From CAVPWP01 sp963709395 (GTDB lineage Bacteria; Pseudomonadota; Alphaproteobacteria; Rhodobacterales; Rhodobacteraceae): 64,000 nucleotides of DNA. Shown one piece after another: positions 38,082 through 46,221 of the stretch. The position numbers were made by a program, and so were the translations under genes. The stretch is taken from assembly GCA_963709395.1 (NCBI GenBank), contig CAVPWP010000019.1, forward strand, positions 17,563-81,562. The letters run 5' to 3'. How positions within the stretch are numbered: position 1 is the first letter of the stretch; each line of letters opens with the position of its first letter. The notes below the pieces were generated by a model. The model ran no database searches and had not been told where the DNA came from. It worked only from the letters and a program-made list of their open reading frames with translations.

Positions 38082-39428
38082 ATGACGCGCAAGCTGTTTG
38101 GGACCGATGGCGTTCGCGGGACCGCGAACGTGCATCCGATGACGGCCGAGATGGCCCTGCGCCTGGGCGCGGCCTCGGGGCGGTATTTCCGCAGCGACGG
38201 CTCGGCCGGCCACCGGGTGGTCATCGGCAAGGATACGCGGCTTTCTGGCTACATGCTCGAGAACGCCCTGACGGCGGGGCTGACGTCCACCGGGATGAAC
38301 GTGCTTCTGCTTGGCCCGGTGCCGACACCGGCGGTCGGGATGCTGACCATCTCGATGCGCGCGGACGTGGGCATCATGATCTCGGCCAGCCACAACCCCG
38401 CCCATGACAACGGCATCAAGTTCTTCGGACCCGACGGGTTCAAGCTGTCGGACGAGGCCGAGGCCGAGATCGAGCAGCTGGTCGAGGAAGGGGTCGAGCC
38501 CGCGCAGGCCCGCAACATCGGCCGGGCCAAGCGCATCGACGACGGCCGCTTCCGCTATGTCGAGCGGGTCAAGACGACCTTTCCGCAGGGATTGCGGCTG
38601 GACGGGCTGAAGGTCGTGGTCGACTGCGCCAATGGTGCCGCCTACCGCGTGGCCCCCGATGTCTTCTGGGAACTCGGGGCCGAAGTGATCCCGGTCGGCG
38701 TTTCGCCCAACGGCTTCAACATCAACGACAGTTGCGGCTCGACCCACCCGGCCACGGCGGCCGAGGCTGTGGTCGCGCATGGGGCCGACGTGGGCATCTG
38801 CCTCGATGGCGATGCCGATCGCGTCATCATCATCGACGAAACCGGCGCGGTGGCCGATGGCGACCAGATCATGGCGCTCTTCGCCGCAAGGATGGCCGAG
38901 CGCGAGTTGCTGGCCGGCGGCACGCTGGTGGCGACGGTCATGTCGAACCTGGGGCTGGAACGCTATCTCGACGCCCGCGGTCTCAAGCTGCATCGCACCG
39001 CCGTCGGCGACCGCTATGTGGTCGAGGCGATGCGCGCGAAGGGGTTCAACCTGGGCGGCGAACAATCCGGCCACATCGTGATGACCGACTACGCCACCAC
39101 CGGTGACGGCCTGATCGCCGGTCTGCATTTCGTGGGCGAGATGGCCCGCACCGGGCAGCGGGCAAGCGCGCTGACCCGGAACTTCGAGCCCGTGCCGCAG
39201 CTTCTGCGCAACGTGCGCTACGGCTCCGGCACCGACCCGTTGTCCCTGGTCAGCGTGAAAGCCGTGATCGAGGCCGCCGAGGCCGAGCTTTCAGGGTGCG
39301 GCCGCCTACTGATCCGCAAGTCGGGGACCGAACCCCTGATCCGCATCATGGCGGAATGCGAGGACGAGGCACTTCTGACACGCGTCGTCGAGGGGATCGC
39401 CGCCGAGGTCGAGACGACGGCGGCCTGA
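38082..39428 (+). CDS. glmM: Phosphoglucosamine mutase
   Basis: Converts glucosamine-6-phosphate to glucosamine-1-phosphate for peptidoglycan and lipopolysaccharide. The 448-residue protein shows KLFGTDGVRGTAN at the N-terminus, the phosphoserine loop GIMISASHNPAHDNGIK near residue 100, the metal loop DGDADRVI near 243, and the phosphate-binding RKSGTEPLIRIMAE near the C-terminus. The frame opens earlier, but ATG 38082 gives the canonical start. A cell-wall hydrolase lies upstream, placing two envelope genes together. Confidence 0.97.
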   Translation: MTRKLFGTDGVRGTANVHPMTAEMALRLGAASGRYFRSDGSAGHRVVIGKDTRLSGYMLENALTAGLTSTGMNVLLLGPVPTPAVGMLTISMRADVGIMISASHNPAHDNGIKFFGPDGFKLSDEAEAEIEQLVEEGVEPAQARNIGRAKRIDDGRFRYVERVKTTFPQGLRLDGLKVVVDCANGAAYRVAPDVFWELGAEVIPVGVSPNGFNINDSCGSTHPATAAEAVVAHGADVGICLDGDADRVIIIDETGAVADGDQIMALFAARMAERELLAGGTLVATVMSNLGLERYLDARGLKLHRTAVGDRYVVEAMRAKGFNLGGEQSGHIVMTDYATTGDGLIAGLHFVGEMARTGQRASALTRNFEPVPQLLRNVRYGSGTDPLSLVSVKAVIEAAEAELSGCGRLLIRKSGTEPLIRIMAECEDEALLTRVVEGIAAEVETTAA

Positions 39429-39453
39429 CGCCGCGCCGGGGCGCAGTCGCACG

Positions 39454-39480
39454 AAAAAGGGCGCCCCCGAAGGGACGCCC
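39454..39480 (-). terminator. Intrinsic terminator after ilvC
   Basis: On the minus strand GGGCGTCCC, loop TTCG, GGGGCGCCC, then TTTTT; a strong hairpin with one G-T pair. It lies 23 bases past the ilvC stop and between the convergent glmM and ilvC, so it may serve both. Confidence 0.88.
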
Positions 39481-39502
39481 CTGACCCCAGGGCCTTTCAG
39501 CT

Positions 39503-40526
39503 TCAGTTCTTGGCCTTGTCCACCATCTTGCCGGCCGAGATCCACGGCATCATGGCGCGCAGCTTTTCCCCGACCTGTTCGATCTGATGCTCGTCGTTGA
39601 GGCGGCGGGTCGCCTTGAACATCGGCTGGCCGACGGCGTTTTCCTGCATGAAGTCGCGCACGAACCGGCCGGTCTGGATGTCGGTCAGGACATCCTTCAT
39701 CCGCTTCTTGGTCTCGTCATAGGGCAGGATGCGCGGGCCGCTGACGTACTCGCCGTACTCGGCGGTGTTCGAGATCGAGTAGTTCATGTTGGCGATGCCG
39801 CCTTCGTAGATCAGGTCCACGATCAGCTTCACCTCGTGCAGGCACTCGAAATAGGCCATCTCGGGCTCGTAGCCGGCTTCGACCAGCGTCTCGAAGCCCA
39901 TGCGGATCAGTTCCACAAGGCCGCCGCAGAGAACCGCCTGTTCGCCGAAGAGGTCGGTTTCGCATTCCTGACGGAAGTTGGTTTCGATGATCCCCGAGCG
40001 ACCGCCGCCGATGGCCGAGCAATAGGAAAGCCCGATCTCGAGCGCCTTGCCCGAGGCGTCGTTGTGCACCGCCACAAGGCAGGGCACGCCGCCGCCCTTG
40101 GTGTATTCGCTGCGCACCGTGTGGCCGGGGCCCTTCGGCGCCATCATGATGACGTCGACGCCGGGCTTCGGCTCGATCAGACCGAAGTGCACGTTGAGAC
40201 CGTGGGCAAAGGCGATGGCCGCGCCTTCGCGCAGGTTGTCATGCACATGCTTGCGGTAGGTTTCGGCCTGAAGCTCGTCGGGCATGGTGAACATGATCAG
40301 GTCGCACCATGCGGCGGCCTCGGCGATGCCCATGACGGTCAGGCCCTCGGCCTCGGCCTTCTTTGCGCTGGGCGAGCCCTCGCGCAGGGCGACGACAAGG
40401 TTCTTGGCGCCCGAATCGCGCAGGTTGAGGGCGTGGGCGTGGCCCTGGCGAGCCGTAGCCCAGGATCGCCACCTTCTTGTCCTTGATGAGATTGATGTCG
40501 CAATCGCGGTCATAATAAACGCGCAT
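39503..40526 (-). CDS. ilvC: Ketol-acid reductoisomerase (one apparent +1 frameshift)
   Basis: NADPH enzyme of branched-chain amino acid synthesis, acting on acetolactate and acetohydroxybutyrate. The start MRVYYDRDCDINLIKDKKVAILGYGS is in one frame and QGHAHALNLRDSGAKN onward in another; an extra base at 40447-40448 (GG for G on the plus strand) explains the break. The restored 340-residue length is exactly that of class I enzymes. Metal-site residues appear in ETNFRQECETDLFGEQAVLCGG and CLHEVKLI. Two Lrp/AsnC genes are divergent from it and are candidate regulators. Confidence 0.94.
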
Positions 40527-40610
40527 GTCGGATCTCCCTTTGTGTCCGAGGATCGAAGTATCGCGTTCTCACCGGCAGAGACGTTCTAAATTTGACATTT
40601 CAGCAATCAA

Positions 40611-40628
40611 TAGCGAAAAAGATCGCTA
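40611..40628. promoter_or_regulatory. Palindromic operator candidate between ilvC and the Lrp genes
   Basis: TAGCGA-AAAAGA-TCGCTA, a perfect 6-bp inverted repeat around an A-rich centre, in an unusually AT-rich stretch of 127 bases between the divergent ilvC and Lrp/AsnC genes. The size and A-rich centre suit an Lrp-family site. Confidence 0.5.
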
Positions 40629-40653
40629 CAATAGTATTATTTCCGGAAGAAAT

Positions 40654-41112
40654 ATGCAGATCGACGATCTCGACCGCCGCATCCTGCGCCACTACCAGGC
40701 GGACCCGGGCCAGTCGAACGCCGATCTGGCCGCGCGGGCGGGTGTCACCCTTGCGACCTGCTGGCGGCGGCTCGAACGGATGCGGGCGGGCGGGGTGATC
40801 CGGGGCGTCGAAGCGGCGATCGACTGGCGCAGGCTTGGCTGGGAGGTCGAGGTCAGCCTGCGCTTCACCCTCGACAAGACCGTCCCGCGCGCCTTCGACG
40901 AGTTCATCGCCGCCGCCCGCGAGGTGCCCGAGGTGATCGAGATCCAGACCTTCCTCGGCCAGGTCGATGTGCGGCTGAACGTCATTGCGCTCGACATGCC
41001 GCATTACCAGGAAATCTATCGCAGCCGGATCCTGATGCTGCCGCATATCTCGGATGTCGAGGCGCTGATGCATGTCGCGGTCATCAAGGACGAGGAGACA
41101 TTGCCGCTGTGA
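40654..41112 (+). CDS. Lrp/AsnC-family transcriptional regulator, first of a pair
   Basis: A 152-residue regulator. The N-terminal helix-turn-helix (IDDLDRRILRHYQADPGQSNADLA, then RAGVTLATCWRRLERM) is followed by the RAM ligand-binding domain (about residues 65-150), which usually binds amino acids and drives octamer formation. GGAAG lies five bases before the ATG at 40654. It is divergent from ilvC across 127 bases, and its stop overlaps the start of a second regulator of the same family. Confidence 0.93.
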   Translation: MQIDDLDRRILRHYQADPGQSNADLAARAGVTLATCWRRLERMRAGGVIRGVEAAIDWRRLGWEVEVSLRFTLDKTVPRAFDEFIAAAREVPEVIEIQTFLGQVDVRLNVIALDMPHYQEIYRSRILMLPHISDVEALMHVAVIKDEETLPL

Positions 41113-41567
41113 TCGCGCTCGACCCCCTCGACCGGTTCATCCTGCGCGCGCTGGCCGGCGACGGCGCGCGCAGTGCCGCGTCGATCGCGCGCGAGCGGCG
41201 CGTCGGGCAGTCGCTGGTGGCGCGGCGGATGCGGCGGCTTGAAGACTCGGGCGCGATCCGGGGCAAGCGGGTCCTGCTGGACCGCGAGGCGCTGGGCTTC
41301 GGGGTGACGGTCTTCCTTGGCGTGAAGCTGGCCGCCAAGGGGCGCGTCAGCCTCGAGGATTTCGAGCGCGCGGTCACGGCCATTCCCGAGGTGCAGACCG
41401 TGCAGCACGTTCTGGGGCTTTACGACTATCGCCTGCGCGTGGTTGCGCGCGACATCAGTGACTTCGAGCGCGTTCTGCGGCGGCGGATCATGACCCTGCC
41501 GGGGGTGGGGCAGGTCGACGCCAACGTGCTTCTGAGCGAAGAGAGGCGGCCGGGACCGATCGGGTAG
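41109..41567 (+). CDS. Lrp/AsnC-family transcriptional regulator, second of a pair
   Basis: A 152-residue regulator with the same two-domain plan: helix-turn-helix (LDRFILRALAGDGARSAASIA, VGQSLVARRMRRLED) and a RAM domain from about residue 60. It is clearly diverged from its neighbour. The GTG start overlaps the stop of the first gene (GTGA), so the two are made together and could form mixed assemblies, which is inference. Confidence 0.92.
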   Translation: MIALDPLDRFILRALAGDGARSAASIARERRVGQSLVARRMRRLEDSGAIRGKRVLLDREALGFGVTVFLGVKLAAKGRVSLEDFERAVTAIPEVQTVQHVLGLYDYRLRVVARDISDFERVLRRRIMTLPGVGQVDANVLLSEERRPGPIG

Positions 41568-41656
41568 GATCGAGGCGGCGGGCCTCTTGAATTGCCGGTC
41601 TCAGCCCCCAGATCGGGGACACTGATTTGCATTCAAACGAATATAGGGGACGATCC

Positions 41657-42004
41657 ATGCCTGCCCGCCGCGACTTCATCCTTCTTGCGCTGTCCGCGAC
41701 TCTCGCCACGCCGGCCCTTGCCCAGTTCACCGGACCCAGCGTCGAGGGAACCCCGACCAGTGTCGCCGATGCACAGAACGCCCGCACCGGCAGCTATGTC
41801 ACGCTCGAGGGCAACATCGTCGCGCACCTGCGCGAGGAGTACTACAGTTTCGCCGATGACACCGGCGAGATCCGTGTCGAGATTCCGGGCGGCACGTTCG
41901 GTGGCCAGCAGGTCGGGCCGGACACCCGCGTGCGCCTCATGGGCGAAGTCGATCGCGGTATTACCGGGCGCTATATCTGGGTGAAATCGCTGACCGTTCT
42001 CTGA
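41657..42004 (+). CDS. YgiW/YdeI-type BOF (OB-fold) periplasmic stress protein
   Basis: A 115-residue exported protein: signal peptide ending ATPALA, then a short linker and one bacterial OB-fold (GSYVTLEGNIV, EEYYSFADDTGEIRVEIP, VRLMGEVDRG). Family members are periplasmic and linked to stress or cation tolerance. The ATG at 41657 gives a proper signal peptide; an upstream start at 41627 does not. Confidence 0.85.
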   Translation: MPARRDFILLALSATLATPALAQFTGPSVEGTPTSVADAQNARTGSYVTLEGNIVAHLREEYYSFADDTGEIRVEIPGGTFGGQQVGPDTRVRLMGEVDRGITGRYIWVKSLTVL

Positions 42005-42122
42005 TTGCGCAGCGCGTCGTTTCGGGGACCCGTCGCCGCCGTCCGAAGGGCGGCGAGACGAACGGACCTTTGCAAATCCTGTCCGGGCAGGGTAGCGGAA
42101 GGCAAACCGAAGGAGATCCCCA

Positions 42123-43251
42123 ATGACCGCGCTTCTGCCCGACATCGACCCTGACGGCCTGCTCGAGTTCTCGGTCGTCTTCACCGACCGTTCGCTCAAC
42201 CACATGAGCGCCGCCTTCCAGAAGGTGATGCGCGACATCTCGACCGTCCTGCGCGAGGTCTACGTCGCCGACGGCGTGGCGGTCGTCCCCGGCGGCGGCA
42301 CCTATGCGATGGAGGCCGTGGCCCGCCAGCTGGCCACCGACGCCGACGTGATGGTCATTCGCAACGGCTGGTTCTCCTACCGCTGGAGCCAGATCTTCGA
42401 GGCGGGGCGCATGCCCGCCTCCGAGACCGTGATGATGGCGCGGCGGTCGGGCAACGATCCGCAGTCGCCCTTTGCGCCCGCGCCGGTCGATGAGGTCGTG
42501 GCCAAGATCCGCGAAACCTCGCCCGCCGTGGTCTTCGCCCCGCATGTCGAAACCTCGGCCGGGGTGATCCTGCCCGACGACTACATCGCGCAGGTGGCCG
42601 CCGCCGTGCACGAGGTGGGCGGGCTTTTCGTGCTCGACTGCATCGCGTCGGGTTGCGTCTGGGTCGACATGAAGGCGCTGGGCGTCGATGTCGTGATCTC
42701 GGCGCCGCAGAAGGGCTGGTCATCGGCCCCCGCCGCGGGCCTCGTGATGCTGTCGGAGGCCGCGGTCGCGCGGGTGAAGGAAACCAAATCGACCTCCTTC
42801 GCGATCGACCTGGGCAAGTGGCTGTCGATCATGGAAGCCTACGAGAACGGCGGCCACGCCTATCACGCCACCATGCCGACCGACGCGCTGCGCCAGTTCC
42901 GCGACGCGATGTTCGAGGCCAAGGCGCACGGGTTCTCGCGCCTGAAGGATGCGCAGTGGGAGCAGGGCGAACGTGTGCGCGCGCTGCTGGGCAAGCACGG
43001 CATCCGGTCGGTCGCCGCCGAGGGCTATGGCGCGCCGGGGGTGGTGGTCAGCTATACCGACGATCCCGAGATCCAGACCGGCCGCGCCTTCGCCGCCCAT
43101 GGCATGCAGATCGCGGCCGGCGTTCCGCTGATGGTCGGCGAGGGCGATGATTTCCGCACCTTCCGTCTGGGTCTTTTCGGCATCGACAAGCTGAAGGATG
43201 TGTCGGGCAGCGTCGGGCGGCTGGAAGGCGGTGCTCGATCAGGTGCTCTGA
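42123..43251 (+). CDS. Class V PLP aminotransferase, alanine/serine-glyoxylate type (one apparent +1 frameshift at the 3' end)
   Basis: A 375-residue class V aminotransferase; the family includes alanine-glyoxylate and serine-glyoxylate transaminases. Seen: VPGGGTYAMEAVARQL near residue 55, APHVETSAGVI near 137, the PLP lysine in SAPQKGWSSAPAAG near 195, and a C-terminal FRTFRLGLFGIDKL. The frame breaks near 43226-43228 (GAAGGCGG for GAAGCGG); without the extra G the protein ends LEAVLDQVL and stops at 43251. With the extra base the frame would run on for over 600 bases antisense to the next gene, which is an artefact. Substrate is inferred from family only. Confidence 0.88.
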
Positions 43252-44447
43252 GCCCGGCCCAGCCCGGCCTGCATGACGGCGCGGCGCAGCGGCGCCACGT
43301 CGTGGACCACGCGCAGACCGCCCAGGCGCAGCGCCTGAAGCGGCGCGCCGCCCGACCGGCAGACGCGGTTGAAGAGGTCGATCACCCGGGCGCGGACATG
43401 GATGTCGGTGGCCCGCGCCTTTTCATAGGCCGCCAGCATCGCCGGCGTCCCCAGCGTCTGTGGCGCATCGGCGGCCAGCCGCACAAGTGCCGCCACATCG
43501 TGCAGCGATGTGTTCAGGCCCTGTGCCCCGATGGGGGGCAGGACATGAGCGGCCTCGGCCACCAGCGCCGTCCGTTCGGCGGTCAGTCGTTCGGCCACCT
43601 GCGTGACGACCGGCCAGATCCGCACGGGGCTGGCCAGGTCAAGCTGGCCCAGGATGCCGCAGCTGCGTTCGGTGGCCAGCCGCGCCAGGCTGCGCGCATC
43701 CAACGCCGCCAGTTCGACGGCGCGTGGTCCGCGCTCCATCCATACAACGGCAGAGGCCGGGCCGCCCTTGTGATCGGGCAGCGGGACCAGGACGAAGGCG
43801 CCCCCCTCGTTGTAAAGCTCGGTCGAGGTGCTGTCGTGAGGGTGGGGATGGGTCACGGCGAAGGCCAGCGCCTTCTGCCCGTAGCGCGTGACATCGACGC
43901 CGATTCCGGCGGCCTCGCGCACCGGTGACGCGCGGCCATCGGCCCCGACGACCAGACGCGCGTCGATCCGGCTGCCGTCCGTCAGCCGGACGATCGCGCC
44001 GCTTTCACGCGTCAGCATTGATGAAAACCCGGTGCCGATGCGCAGATCAACGTTCGGGAAATCGGCAAGGCGGTCCACCAGCACCTTGCGCGTCAGCCAG
44101 TTGGGCAGGTTCCAGCCGAACGGGCCGTCGGTCACATCCTCGGCCCGGAAGGCGCGTTCGTCGCGGATCTCGGGTGGCCAGCCGGTGGTGTCCACGACCC
44201 GCAGCGTGTCGAGCCGCGCCGCATGAGGCGCCAGCGCGTCCCAGAGGCCCGCATTCTGGAAAAGCGCGATGGCAGGGGCGAGGAACGCGGTCGAGCGCAG
44301 GTCGGACCCGTCGGCTTCGGCATCGGCGGACGGCGGAGCGGGGTCGGCGAGCATGACCGAAAACCCCTGCTGCGCGAAGGCGGCGGCGGCGGTCAGCCCG
44401 GCGATGCCGCCACCCGAGATCAGGATATCGGTGCGCGTTCTGGTCAT
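43239..44447 (-). CDS. UbiH/UbiF/COQ6-family FAD monooxygenase
   Basis: A 402-residue flavin monooxygenase, likely a ring hydroxylase of ubiquinone synthesis. Seen: FAD-binding SGGGIAGLTAAAAFAQQG at the N-terminus, LVVGADGRASPVREAAGI near residue 165, and EAAHVLPPIGAQGLNTSLHD near 300, the second FAD motif. The ring position cannot be told by eye. The stop overlaps the convergent aminotransferase by 13 bases. A small membrane protein gene lies upstream on the same strand with a gap of about 50 bases. Confidence 0.9.
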   Translation of the reverse strand: MTRTRTDILISGGGIAGLTAAAAFAQQGFSVMLADPAPPSADAEADGSDLRSTAFLAPAIALFQNAGLWDALAPHAARLDTLRVVDTTGWPPEIRDERAFRAEDVTDGPFGWNLPNWLTRKVLVDRLADFPNVDLRIGTGFSSMLTRESGAIVRLTDGSRIDARLVVGADGRASPVREAAGIGVDVTRYGQKALAFAVTHPHPHDSTSTELYNEGGAFVLVPLPDHKGGPASAVVWMERGPRAVELAALDARSLARLATERSCGILGQLDLASPVRIWPVVTQVAERLTAERTALVAEAAHVLPPIGAQGLNTSLHDVAALVRLAADAPQTLGTPAMLAAYEKARATDIHVRARVIDLFNRVCRSGGAPLQALRLGGLRVVHDVAPLRRAVMQAGLGRAQST

Positions 44448-44495
44448 GGCCTCACTCTAGGACGCGGGAACGCGACGCTCCAGCGCCAAAGCGTC

Positions 44496-44747
44496 TCAGC
44501 CCCAGGTGATCGCCAGAAGGACCATGAAGATCAACGGCACCATGGCGAGCGCGGGAATGAAGAGGCCCGGAAGGCCGAAGGTCAGGATCGCGATGCCCCA
44601 GAGGCTGAGGACAAGGGCGATGCCGTAGTAGAGGTTCTCCTCGCCGTTTTCGACCGTGTCCCGGGCGATCCAGCCGAAGACCGGGACCATGTAGAAAAGC
44701 CGCACCCAAAGCGGCGGGCGGGCGGGTATAGCGGTGGCAACTGCCAT
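44496..44747 (-). CDS. Small membrane protein, unknown
   Basis: An 83-residue protein with a proline-containing N-terminus and two to three hydrophobic segments (about residues 13-26 and 38-82). No named domain recognised. It lies upstream of the UbiH-type gene on the same strand. Confidence 0.7.
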   Translation of the reverse strand: MAVATAIPARPPLWVRLFYMVPVFGWIARDTVENGEENLYYGIALVLSLWGIAILTFGLPGLFIPALAMVPLIFMVLLAITWG

Positions 44748-44819
44748 GATGTCATCTCCTGTTCGATGGAGGACATCTATGTTCGAATGCTAGGATTTCA
44801 GCGGCGATGGGCCGGATAA

Positions 44820-45467
44820 TCAGCGTCGAAGCTGCGACAGAAAGTCCGCAAGGTCGGCGGTGTGGTGGTGGATATGGGGCGCGTCATGGGGATCTGGGGC
44901 GACGAGCACACAGCGCATGCCCATCGCGTGCGGCGCCTCGAGGTTGCGCACGTCGTCCTCGAACATCGCCGCGGTGGCCGGCACGATGCCGTCCTGCGCA
45001 AAGACCCTCTCGAAGGCGGCGCGTTCGGGTTTGGGGCGGAAGCCCGCGTGCTCGACCCCGTAGACGGCGTCGAAGAGGTTCGACAGCCCGCGCGCGGCCA
45101 GCACCCGTTCGGCATAGGGCGCGCTGCCGTTGGTATAGACGATGCGGCGACCCGGCAGGGCGGATATGGCCCCGGCCAGCGCGGGATCGGTCTGAAGCGC
45201 GTCGAGCGAGATCTCGTGCACATGGGTGAGGTAGGGGCCGGGGTCGACGCCGTGTTCGTCCATCAGCCCGGCCAGTGTGGTGCCATAGGTGCGCCAGTAG
45301 TGCCGCCGCAGGCGGTCGGCCTCGGCCCGGTCGACGCCAAGCGCGTCCATCACCCAGTCGGTCATGCGGACCTCGATCTGGTCGAAAAGCCGCGCCTCGG
45401 GCGGGTAGAGCGTGTTGTCGAGGTCGAAGACCCACGCCGTGACATGTGAGAATCGGTCGGCCACCAT
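44820..45467 (-). CDS. HAD-family pyrimidine 5'-nucleotidase-like phosphatase
   Basis: A 215-residue HAD hydrolase. Motif I is FDLDNTLYPPEARLFDQIE near residue 14, motif II is in RIVYTNGSAPYAERVL, and motifs III-IV are in FRPKPERAAFE and AMFEDDVRNLEAP. The LYPP signature is typical of the SDT1/PpsR-like pyrimidine 5'-nucleotidase branch. The ATG at 45467 is the start nearest the first conserved strand; the frame is open farther upstream. It is divergent from the GntR regulator gene. Confidence 0.87.
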   Translation of the reverse strand: MVADRFSHVTAWVFDLDNTLYPPEARLFDQIEVRMTDWVMDALGVDRAEADRLRRHYWRTYGTTLAGLMDEHGVDPGPYLTHVHEISLDALQTDPALAGAISALPGRRIVYTNGSAPYAERVLAARGLSNLFDAVYGVEHAGFRPKPERAAFERVFAQDGIVPATAAMFEDDVRNLEAPHAMGMRCVLVAPDPHDAPHIHHHTADLADFLSQLRR

Positions 45468-45567
45468 GGGGTCAGAGGTAGGTCGCTGGCCGTCCCGCGG
45501 CAATGGGCGGTTGCCTCTGCAGCCCGAGCGATTACCCTTCACAAAGGTTTTCTGCCGGAGTGCGTCA

Positions 45568-46221
45568 ATGACCGACCTCAAGTCCACACAGCGCGATGCC
45601 TATGCGCTGATCCTGCACGCCATCGACATCGGCACCTACCGTCCCGGCGACCGGCTGGTGGAAAGCGAACTGGCCGAGCGGTTCGGCGTGTCGCGCACCC
45701 CGATCCGCGAGGCGCTTCAGCGGCTGGAGACGCAATCGCTTCTGGCGCGCGATGGACGCAGCCTGATCGTGGCCTCGCTCGACCACAACCAGATGGCCGA
45801 GCTTTACGTCGTGAGGCGCGAGCTCGAGGGGCTGGCGGCACGGCTGGCGGCCAAGCACGCGACCGACGAAGAGGTGCGGGTGCTCAACAAGATGGTGGAA
45901 GAAGACGCGGCGCTTGTCGACAACCCCGCTGCACTCGCCCGGGCCAACCGGCGGTTTCACCGGCAGGTCCATCTGGCCTCGCACAACCGCTACCTCGTGC
46001 AGCAGCTCGACCTTGTGTACCGCTCGATGGCGCTGATGGCGACGACCACACTAGCGGCGGCGGGCCGCGGGGCCATAGCGCTGGACGAACACCGCCGGAT
46101 CGTCGAGGCGATTGCGGCGAGCGATGGCGAAGCCGCCTATCGCGCGCTGAAGGACCACATCTCGAACGCCTTCGAGACCCGTCTGCGCAGCGACGCCGAG
46201 GCGGCCGAACGCGCGGACTAG
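45568..46221 (+). CDS. GntR-family transcriptional regulator (FCD/FadR type)
   Basis: A 217-residue regulator: winged helix with YRPGDRLVESELAERFGVSRTPIREALQ near residues 24-52, then an all-helical FCD effector domain (ELYVVRRELEGLAARLAA, FHRQVHLASHN, DEHRRIVEAI) whose histidines usually bind a metal and an organic acid. No catabolic operon is adjacent, so the target is unknown; HAD and GT2 genes flank it. Its stop shares four bases with the convergent GT2 gene. Confidence 0.92.
   Translation: MTDLKSTQRDAYALILHAIDIGTYRPGDRLVESELAERFGVSRTPIREALQRLETQSLLARDGRSLIVASLDHNQMAELYVVRRELEGLAARLAAKHATDEEVRVLNKMVEEDAALVDNPAALARANRRFHRQVHLASHNRYLVQQLDLVYRSMALMATTTLAAAGRGAIALDEHRRIVEAIAASDGEAAYRALKDHISNAFETRLRSDAEAAERAD

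Noticed and set aside
43252..43928. A fusion of the class V aminotransferase to a second domain.
   Set aside because: The extension is antisense to the UbiH-type gene and arises only from one extra G near 43227. Without that base the protein stops at 43251, as the family does.
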